A DNA stretch of 64,000 bases from assembly GCF_021130785.1 (NCBI RefSeq), contig NW_025777958.1, positions 62,001 to 126,000 on the forward strand, in the 5' to 3' direction. Source of the stretch: Homalodisca vitripennis (lineage: Eukaryota; Arthropoda; Insecta; Hemiptera; Cicadellidae). Under the pieces are notes generated by a model, which did no database searches, had not been told where the DNA came from, and saw only the letters and a list, made by a program, of their open reading frames with translations. Position numbers and translations under genes: made by a program. Below are positions 55,458-64,000 of this stretch, in pieces. Every line of letters begins with the position of its first letter. The stretch's first letter is position 1.

Positions 55458-58010
55458 GTCTTCGTTAGAACAACAAGGCAAACTCTACTATGGTACTGGA
55501 AATAGCTTAGACCTGAAATATATGACAAAGACTGGAAATATACGCTTTTTTCCGAAGTAAGTTTCCGAGACCTGTGTGGTCCGAGATTTATGTTTTCTTG
55601 ATCGGAATGACAAGGCAGATTCAGCTGTGACGTTATGTATATAATTAATTAGACCCAGAATGCTCCTACATGTGCCAAGCATGATAATGTATAATAATTA
55701 AGTTAAACTCTGATACTATTTACCATGATCATTTCTATATGATGTAAACCTACATAGTACTTAATTGCTTTTACTAAGTAATACAAGGATTTCGGTACTA
55801 AACAATGCGTGCGAAAACGCGGGTAACACCTAGTCAGAATATAAGAATCACTTAAGCAAAATACTCCGCAGAATAAATCTTTTTCTGCAGAGGAATATAT
55901 TAAAACGAAAAACATTGACAGTTAAATAGCATTAATATACTACTAAAGACGCCGAGAAGCGCGTACCGGAAGGTTTTATACTGAGACCTTCCCACAATTA
56001 TCCAATCACATGGCTAGAGAGATCAATTTTAAACTTAAGCTACACCTATTATTATAAGTCCGGTATGAAAGTCGATTTTCAGAAAAACCCGCTTTTTATT
56101 TATTTTACCTATATTTTTCCATCACTACATATATCCTCACATATTTTTGCATACATTTCATCTCATAAATATTATTTGTTACAAAAATTATCAAGATTCT
56201 TCATTACTTAATATGTATGATGCAGTTCAATTGTTGTTATAAGTGCAAATGTTGGAAAACGGTTACGTAGTAAACGATAAAACTTTCTTGTCAAAAAGCT
56301 TGGAAAAATTACTTTATTAGACATCTCTGTAAACGTTCCATTCATTATTATAAAAAAACAATTATTTAAGTTTAAAAAACTATGTGAGAGTAATCTTGTG
56401 ATGGCTACAGATAGACCTTTGCCTTGCTAGTCGACCCATACATACCACCAACACATTACAGAGTACGCAGTTAGGGCATGAATGTATTCAGTTCACAATC
56501 TATAACATAGTATAATCACCCAGAGGCCTTACTCCAAGGGTATTACTATAATTACATCTAATCCCCTTGTTAGCTTTACATCTCTTGTCCCTCCCTCCAA
56601 TTATCCTTTCTCTCATCCCCTAAGGAAATTTAATATGATGATCGCAGTTTTATTACATAACGTAATAACTAACTCTTTTTCAAAGATTTTATATTCAACG
56701 TTATATGTTAGTATAACAATAAGTTATCAAATATGTTTTTTATTAGTTTGCCACGTGAATTAAAATTTTAGTTAAATTACAACTGATTTAATTTCACATA
56801 GGACATTATTGGACACGGAGAATAAACCAGGCAATTTATAATAAAGATTTCAAGTTTTATTCATAAAATAAAAGTTAAAAATGAAACAAAATTCTTTTTA
56901 AAACTGTCTTTAAACAGTCCAGAATCTTAGAAAGTCTATAGGCAAACCAATAAAAGTTGGTGATTTAAATTGGTACATAAAAAAATATGTAATAGAACAC
57001 TCATCAGAACCGATATTTAAAACCATAAGAAATTTGGTATTTCTGCAGTGCATAGATAAATTACACGCCCACCTAGTGATTCACGCCCTCTTGAATTCAT
57101 TTTCCTATTACGTTATTAGGCATTAAACCTGTTGTAATTGAAAATACCCTAACTGACCATTATTCTGTCTATCTACACCTAAAACTGAGGCCACAAAGAG
57201 TTGGAAGTCACATAAACATGTTTCTTATGGTTTGATATTCTGCTACTACAATACGATCAATTATTTCCCATATAAATGCAACAAATCGACAAGTATTATT
57301 AAAATTACATACTCAAAAATGCATTGCTCATCCGAAGGTAATAATATATCATAATAAGAAAGAACAATTCCTCTAATCTTATAAAGTCCGTAACTAAAAA
57401 TTATTTGCTGATATAAATATTAGCGTATTTTTGCTTTAAGAATTTTAAATTTGTACAATAAAACTTATATGACGAAATGAGTTACTTAATGCTTCATTAT
57501 TCAATTATTTGAATTACTATTTATGTTAAATGTCGTGTGAAATTAAGTTTCAATACAATTAGGGTGCAAGTAATAGCAAATAATATTAATAATTGCAAAA
57601 ATGGGATTGTTTAACGTTGTATTGTTTTTCTTAATTTATTACTATAGTATAGTTAATTATAGCCAGTTAAATTGCAACATATTTCTCACCGAAAAAGAAA
57701 TGTTGCAATAACACCTTTAAAAATCTGCCATTACTTCAAGCTGTAACACGAATAATAATTTGTAAGCTACAAATCATTATTAACTATTAGATTCAAATTA
57801 AAAATTGTACATATTGTACAATTGTGATATGTGAAATCTATGCAGACTAACTTAATCAATGTGATATTATTCTTGAATGTATATTAAATAATTTCTGGAA
57901 GAAATACAATGAAAAAAATTAATAAGTTATTATTTATAATTTACAGTTTTCTACAAGGTTTTGATAAAAAAAAATATTCCAGTATACGAAGTTTTTTTAC
58001 AATTTCCTTT
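55458..58010. other. Non-coding right flank
   Basis: No gene supported. Frames at 55488-55682 and 55703-55915 have no motif. Confidence 0.45.
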
Positions 58011-58014
58011 TTAC

Positions 58015-58110
58015 AATGCCGCCACAGTCCGGCTCGCCTCGCTGATACTATAATAGAGCAGTAAATATCCTCTACCATTAGGTTTTATTCATTTTAGAGC
58101 CAACCGAGGT
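58015..58110 (-). repeat. Inverted third copy of duplicated island 7
   Basis: The minus strand reads GAATAAAACCTAATGG, ATATTTACTGCTC and further patches as at 14305 and 33470. Confidence 0.6.
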
Positions 58111-58660
58111 TTATTTATTGGATTAAAAGCAGCTTATATCTTTCCCTAAATAGTTGCAGACCATTATTATTTATCATTATAAAGTAGTACTAATGTACCT
58201 CGGAAATGTACGAAATCACAACTTAGTGTTGTTTTCTTAATTGTCATATTACGTATGAGTAACATTTCATGTCCGCATTTAATTTATTCATACTATGGAT
58301 AAAAACTGTGAATGACGGACTTTGGAAATGGTGTTATAAATATTTTAAGACAGAACTCTATAATACTCAGTTTCCATATGATCCCCCTAGCTTCTTCGTA
58401 TCTATCTTATCAAGTAGTTCCCTGATATATCACTGTAATTTTTACTCAAACATCAGATTTGGATCACAAAAACTACTAAATAAGGCTGAATATGAAATCC
58501 TGAAACTCCTGCTTTCCATACACTATACGCAATATACTCTTTCGTTATTGCTTTATTCCTTACAGCAATTTTATTTTCTTTCTTAAACTGTACCAGACTC
58601 TTCACTGAAGGAATTAGGTGTCCTCTTTAGAATATTTTTGTTTTTTTAGCAACGCTTTTT

Positions 58661-58770
58661 TATAAGGAGCTCCTTACTTTCGTACATTTCTCTAAAACTA
58701 TTTCATCTCTTACTTTACTCTTCCTCATGTTTTCTTCAGTCGTTGCCTGTTTTTTATGTTTGAAACTAAA
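58661..58770 (+). repeat. Left arm of a 110-bp inverted repeat pair
   Basis: Starts TATAAGGAGCTCCTTACTTT and ends GTTTGAAACTAAA. Nearly identical, in opposite orientation, to 60622-60730. The outer tip contains the palindrome AAGGAGCTCCTT. Confidence 0.9.
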
Positions 58771-60384
58771 AATAAGAATAATCTGTCAAATACTACCTTC
58801 TAAACTAATAAATTATTTATTGCTTGGTTACTGAAAGTAAAATAATTCTAATACATGTCAGGTTTATACATGACTTCGACCCACTAATGATAAGCTTCAA
58901 ATGGACGTAAGCCGAATTTGACCTTTAGCCACGCACCGTCATAAAACTCACTCTAGTCTTTGTAGTAGTAATTCTAGTTGTTTTTTTATAAGGAAAATAC
59001 TTTATAATACAAATTCGAAACATAACATTTTTTAGATATTTTGCAGTATGATACATAAAAAAGTTGCGTTTATTAAATTCGGCATAATAAAAGTCTGCAT
59101 ACCAAATGAACAAAATTTGATGGGATTTTTAAGCTACAAAATTACAAATTTTGAAATTCCATATGATATGATTCCATTTTTTAAATAGTTTTTATTTATC
59201 TAGCGGCGTATCTTGTTCCTTTGCTATTACGGTTACCTGTAAATATAACGTAAAAACTATTATATAGCGTCGTAAATAATCGTTTATAATTGTTTCTGAT
59301 ATCATATCACAAGATATGCGTTTATACGCAAGATTTCAACTGGATAGTTTAATGGAAAGTCTTCTGAAAATTTCATTCTGACTTACCTTTTACTCCTAAA
59401 TTACGTTCCCATCGTTTCGTATCGTCGAGGTGATCTCTCTAGAAGTACATATACTAATTAGCAAACTAATGATCTCGTGTTTTATTTTAATAATACATGT
59501 CCAAATACATATTTATTTATAACTTACGACTAAATCATTCGAATACATAAAATACAATATCGACAAATATAACAATGCATTCTGTTTGAATTGATTAATT
59601 TAAGTTACGATTAATTAAGTTTTGATTAATTTGAATTGAACAGAAAGTAAAAAGTGCAGATTAAAATTTAATCTAAGTGTTTAAGTATGTATACAAGGTA
59701 AAACATCATGGAGAGCAATAACTATTCCGCAGTATCTGTTTAATTTAATGTTAACAGAATAGCGTCTACTAAGCAAAGGCAACAATATTATACTACTACT
59801 CATATTTAGTTTTTACCATAGATCCACAAATTAGTTTAGCTTAGATAGCAAATGAGATCATATTGTTAAACATATTTTCTGTTATAATTTATGATCCTAA
59901 ACTATAATGAAATAGTGAAGTGTGGCACTGTAGACACATCCGTGAGTGACATCAACGCCATCAGCTTGATTTGGTATGATAGATAGTTGTAATTTTGACT
60001 TTTGTAGATTTTTACTACATGAAATTCCATAAATATGCACATTCTACCATCTTTAAATGTTATTTTAAATGTTTGTTTAGTACCTTAGAAGTTAACATTC
60101 AATGTTAGATAACTGCAACCCTTCCAATACAAATAAAAGTCTATAAAATTAGAAGAAATAATTAACAGAATAAAACTACATTTTAAAAAATAACCTAATA
60201 GAACCTATATATAAATAGAATTTAATGTAGTGAGTTTCATCTGTAATTTATTTCAGATCACGATAATGTTCGTAGAGTATAATTGCAGATATTTTAAAAT
60301 TAATTGAATAGTCACATATTTTATTGGATGAGGTATTGCGTAGTAAACCAAAAAATATACAAAATATGCATGACAATGTTGTTA
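58771..60384. other. DNA between the inverted repeat arms
   Basis: AT-rich, no transposase-like frame or other gene. Confidence 0.5.
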
Positions 60385-60560
60385 ATACACGTTTATATGA
60401 CGTAACTACGCAGAGACGCAGCGTTATTACACGCCATCCGTCATCTCTATACCGCTACTGCAGCATCATATAACCTTATCTACTAATAGTCACATGCAAT
60501 ATAATATCACAGTTATATAGATTTATGTTGTCGTATGAGGGTGTTACCTGAGTATAGTTA
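60385..60560. repeat. Copy of the island at 16325-16515
   Basis: Same orientation as the left copy. TATATGACGTAACTAC, GACGCAGCG, CATCCGTCAT, CATGCAATATA and GTCGTATGAGG are the shared blocks. Confidence 0.65.
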
Positions 60561-60621
60561 ATAAAGCTAACTTATAGACCGAATACTCCCATTGTAATTC
60601 TATGCCTAAGAATGTACTTTA

Positions 60622-60730
60622 TTTAGTTTCAAACATAAAAACAGGCAACGACTGAAGAAAACAAGAGGAAGAGTAAAGTAAGAGATGAAATAGTTTTAGA
60701 GAAATGTACGAAAGTAAGGAGCTCCTTATA
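60622..60730 (-). repeat. Right arm of the 110-bp inverted repeat pair
   Basis: Begins TTTAGTTTCAAACAT and ends AAGTAAGGAGCTCCTTATA. See 58661-58770. Confidence 0.9.
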
Positions 60731-60734
60731 ATGG

Positions 60735-61215
60735 AGGGAACAGTAGTCCCAAAAGTACAGGTTAGCAACAGATTCAATGAAAGTGCTCAACCAATTTAAA
60801 GAGGCTAGACCTATCGTTCCACCGTTTATACGGTAGTTGTGAATGCTACGGTGAATGTTATCTTGTCATTTGTGGACAGTGGTGAGTCGCCCATGGACAT
60901 TTTAAGGCTTACCCAGATTTAAGTGACACGTTTAAGTATACAATATTCTAAACATGATGAAACAACCACAAAGATGCACAAAATAAGTTATGATTTAACA
61001 ATTTAAAATGTATTAACTGTAACAGCTCATCTAAGTAAATTTTGGAATGTCTTACCTAAATTAAACAAACATATGAAGGAATTAATGACATTCTATATAA
61101 TTAATTTAATATCTCTATTAATTTGTGACAATTTAAATAAAATTTATGTTTAATATACAATCATGATTCTGCTGAATATAGATTAAATTGTTACATATAA
61201 ATGACTTTTTGATAG
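60735..61215. other. Non-coding flank of the LTR element
   Basis: Nothing recognisable. G+C rises sharply after about 61215. Confidence 0.45.
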
Positions 61216-61217
61216 AC

Positions 61218-62051
61218 TGAGCCGGTTCAATACCTATATCTCCCCGGCTCATGTGTGTTTTTATATAGTGTGTGTGTGGTTTATTGGCTGCAGAGGCGAC
61301 TGACCTTTTGAAGGCGTTTGGCCTTTCCGGGGAGAGTGGCGTAGAGACTCTGAGCCGTGGTGTTGTACTGGTTAGAAGTAGCTCCAGATTTAATATTTTT
61401 GTTTAATTAAGTGTTTTGGAATTTTGCTGAGCTGTTTCCTTCTAACATGTGCGGCTAGGTTTACGGCCCCTCACTGATGAGGTCCAAGGGATGAATTGTT
61501 TTCCTCCTGTCATCTCTCCATCATGCGTGGTCGCAGAGAACCTTCGCCTTTGCGCTCTGCTGAAGGACGGCCACCATGATGGACATACCTACCAGTCAAC
61601 ATCTCTGATACCCTGTGATATTGTTATTGTTGCCATTTATATAGTTTTATATTTTGTTATTTAATTTTAAGTTAGTTTTAGATATTATTTAGTTATTTCT
61701 TGGATTTCATTAGGAGCCCGCCCTTAGCCGAAGGATACCGGGTGGAATTGGCATTTCTTGTTTCAAATTATGGCGTTTCTAATTTTTGGTATGCAGGTGC
61801 ACCTGACAAGAATTGTTTGAGGTATACTACTGTGGGCACTTTTTAATTTTTTTTTTATAGTATATATATACATATTTATATTGACTGGATAGGCCCATGT
61901 TATTGTCTTAGTAAATGAACCTGAGTATACTGACCACGATGTTCTTTTTTTTTTACCTAGTTTAGTTTTGATCCGGCATCCCGTTCGCCACCATGGGCAC
62001 GCGCTTCCCTGTTGGTTTGCTGTGGGTGTGCGAGCGGCGATGTGCGGTTTC
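61218..62051 (+). repeat. Probable 5' LTR of an LTR retrotransposon
   Basis: The right border is well placed: sequence ending TTTCA is followed by one base and then the primer binding site. The left border is approximate; TGAGCCGG at 61218 would give a TG...CA pair and begins a small hairpin (GAGCCGG ... CCGGCTC). A TATA-like TTTTATATAG lies at about 61259. The 3' LTR is outside the window, so the LTR cannot be checked by comparison. Confidence 0.5.
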
Positions 62052-62053
62052 AA

Positions 62054-62065
62054 TGGTAGCAGAGC
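62054..62065 (+). other. Primer binding site for initiator tRNA-Met
   Basis: TGGTAGCAGAGC is complementary to the 3' end of insect initiator tRNA-Met including CCA (established knowledge of that tRNA end). It sits just downstream of the proposed LTR end. Confidence 0.7.
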
Positions 62066-62160
62066 GTGGTTAGCTGCTCTCTCAGCTGTCTCTCAGTTCT
62101 GGTTTTGTTTGTTGGTGTAGGTTAGTGTTAGGTAGGGGGAGGTTAGAGTACACAACTTTT

Positions 62161-62203
62161 TCATTAGGAGCTCGCCCTAGCACAGGATACCGGGTGGAAT
62201 TGG
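62161..62203 (+). repeat. Repeat of a 45-bp LTR segment in the leader
   Basis: TCATTAGGAGCTCGCCCTAG ... GGATACCGGGTGGAATTGG occurs here and, with small changes, at 61707-61751 inside the LTR. Confidence 0.85.
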
Positions 62204-62522
62204 TTTAGTGTCTTGCTTCCTGCAGACTTACCCTTTGCAGGGAGCAAGGGACTCTAAATTGCTTAACCGCTAAATTTATCTAACTGTACTCTACTTCTCC
62301 CCTATCAATGTGTTGTTTTGTTATATTTATTGCTTTCTGTGTTTGTAGGTTGTGGTTAGTGTATTTTTGCAGGGTATCCTTCTATTAGGTGGCAGGTATT
62401 GAGTTCTTCACTTGGACCTCGTCAGTGTAAGCCTTTTGTGAGTTGAGTCCACTTAGGTTACTAAGTAATTTTTGCGTACGCTTTGTTGTTTATTGTTTAT
62501 TTATTTGTCTTAATTGTTTGGT

Positions 62523-64000
62523 ATGGCTTTTTCCCTGGTGCCTGAACATCTACGCAAGCCCGAGTTGGTTTTTGAGGTCCTGGCGAGAGGACAGAAGCCC
62601 GAGGGAGATGTGAGGGCATTAAGAGCTCAATTACGGGCTTGTATAGCGTTGCACCGCAGCTGGAATGCAGAGTTCCAAATTAATACTGAATTTGAGTATT
62701 GTAAAACCCGAATGGAAGAGTTAGAAGACGATATTAATTTTGAGTCACTTCCCATGTCCGGGTCAGCAAAGGCTAGATTGGCATCTCAGCTTTTACATTG
62801 GCGTGACAGAATAGTTTTACTTATGTCGGCTCCTAGTTTAGACTCTGATATTAAAAGTTGGGCTTTTTCGGCCAGTAATAAATTAAAACAAGCCCTAGAT
62901 GGTTTGAGTGAGGTGCGCTCGGTGAAGGAGAAGGGGGTACTATTTACCGCTGTCACTCCAACGGAGGTTCCCACTACCATTACTTTTGCTAACCATCCAC
63001 CGGCTCTTTCTTTCGAGCCTCCCAGAGTTACTATGTCTCCGATGGGTAGTGGCCCTCCTGAAGCGGCTGGTGAGGCTTCATCTATAGTTGTGCCTTCCTT
63101 TTCTAGCTTTGGCAAACTGCCTCATCCTTTGGGGAGTGTGTTACAACACTTCCCCAGAGTTGATGGACTTGACACTAATTTACTTATCCATTTTCTTCTG
63201 GAAGTTTTTAAGCTGAGAGAATTTCCTGGTATGACAGATGCCATGCTTATGCAGATTTTAGCGCAGTTTTCCTTACGGCCCCTTTTTGATCGCCTTCTAG
63301 ACTGCCTTAAGAGAGGTGCCACCTTTGACCAGTTCCACGCCGAGATCTTGGAGTTCTTTGTACCTGCTCGGGTTAGGGAGCGCTTGCGGGTGGAACGCGT
63401 TTACCGTCCTCAGGCACCAGACGAGACGTTGAGCCATTTTGTCGGGGAGATACGGGATGTAGCCCGGGTGTTGCGCTTGAGCTTGAGCGAAACGGAGTTG
63501 GTGAGCCTTATTTTGGAGGGCATTAAACCTGAAGAACGCTCCCGTTTGATTTTTTTGTAGCCGTCCCGCATCTTTTGCGGATTTGGACCGCCTCTCCATC
63601 ATCTCTAGAGGGGTTCAGGATGCGGATGATCAAAGGGAGGCCATGTCGAGGCATCTTCCTCACTTGCCTCCGGGGCCGGTCCATGCTCCGGTGCAGTCTG
63701 AGCCAGCAGCTGCTCCTTCCCGTAGGCAGCCTCCTACCTGTTATGGCTGCAAGCAAGTGGGACATATTAGACCGTTTTGTCCACTTAATAAAAAAAAACT
63801 AGTAAGCTTGCGGACGAGTAAGCCCGACTCGTGCCGTAAAGGTAATTTTGAGGGCAAATATGTACCTAATTTTGATGGTAAAAGGGTAGCTGGTTTAATA
63901 CAGAACAGAAAGAAAACAGAAAGAAATAGACTTGGGGACAGTTATCATCGTTGGCCGAGAGGGGAGGTTGCTGCTCTGGCTGCGCAGGGAGTAAGGGCTG
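62523..64000 (+). pseudogene. gag: Gag of a Ty3/Gypsy-like retrotransposon, frameshifted, runs off window
   Basis: The ATG at 62523 opens MAFSLVPEHLRKPELVFEVL. The first part is charged helix. Residues about 205-345 form a capsid-like domain (PRVDGLDTNLLIHFLLEVFK, FVPARVRERLRVERVYRP, LSLSETELVSLILEGIKPEE). A one-base excess in a T run at about 63547-63554 brings a stop at 63558. The next frame continues with ASFADLDRLSIISRGVQD and then a CCHC zinc knuckle, CYGCKQVGHIRPFC (63739-63780), and stays open to the window end. The capsid plus single knuckle and the initiator tRNA-Met primer fit Ty3/Gypsy; protease/RT are not in view. The shift could be a sequencing or mutational indel; programmed frameshifting is less likely because the knuckle is upstream of pol. 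Confidence 0.75.

Noticed and set aside
58269..58586. 105-codon open frame
   Set aside because: Low complexity and no motif; nothing supports coding.
58661..60730. Classical DNA transposon with transposase
   Set aside because: No transposase-like frame between the arms, and the interior contains an island shared with 16.3 kb, so a simple autonomous element is unlikely.
62786..63765. Minus-strand frames opposite gag
   Set aside because: They are shadows of the gag reading frame.

Overview
This is AT-rich eukaryotic DNA, most likely from an arthropod and probably an insect. The evidence for that is indirect: a fossil Jockey-like LINE, a Ty3/Gypsy-like LTR element primed by initiator tRNA-Met, short insect-style interspersed repeats, TA microsatellites, and no bacterial gene organisation. 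I see no intact host gene. Outside the mobile elements the window looks intergenic or intronic.

The centrepiece is a complete, nested, slightly decayed Polinton/Maverick (adintovirus-type) provirus at about 36726-55437 (18.7 kb). It has about 1.25-kb terminal inverted repeats that start AGTAGATAG and are flanked by a possible 6-bp duplication (TATATA) inside a TA run. It carries every Polinton hallmark: protein-primed DNA polymerase B (49601-53522, one frameshift), retrovirus-like integrase (48590-49600, second catalytic Asp changed to Asn), A32/FtsK-like packaging ATPase (45387-46064), adenovirus-like cysteine protease (42846-43713, one frameshift), double-jelly-roll major capsid protein (39931-41124) and single-jelly-roll penton (46105-46839). 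Accessory genes include a DUF8207-like/phospholipase A2 minor virion protein, a coiled-coil fibre-like protein, a BRO-N protein, several small CxxC zinc proteins and proteins with a W/Y-Q-LS-FI repeat. Both TIRs carry the same two small genes.

Most genes are preceded, right at the ATG, by one AT-rich motif, about TTTTTCTAWWTAAATGG. It resembles the TCTA late promoter of Cafeteria roenbergensis virus/mavirus and the TAAATG late initiator of poxviruses. One 24-bp spacer (38479-38502) serves two divergent genes. The minor capsid proteins contain IEGS-G sites that fit the adenovirus protease consensus. A tRNA-derived SINE and a second repeat have landed between the left gene cluster and the capsid gene.

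Layout. 1-310: partial coiled-coil ORF on the minus strand. 960-16500: non-coding DNA with conserved islands that reappear in the same order at 23205-33640, and partly again at 58010-60560; this looks like an old segmental duplication. 3814-4038 and about 7740-8517: fossil transposon-derived coding fragments. 20168-21533: cluster of related interspersed repeats. 32226-33335: dead LINE reverse transcriptase. 36726-55437: the Polinton. 58661-60730: DNA bounded by 110-bp inverted repeats. About 61218-64000: 5' LTR, primer binding site and frameshifted gag of an LTR retrotransposon that runs off the window.

Working together, the Polinton genes would replicate the genome (pPolB), insert it (integrase), package it (ATPase), build an icosahedral shell (MCP and penton), mature it (protease) and possibly breach membranes (PLA2). 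With the frameshifts, the in-frame stop and the integrase substitution, this copy is probably inactive by itself. The near-identity of most of its TIRs suggests recent insertion or ongoing gene conversion.
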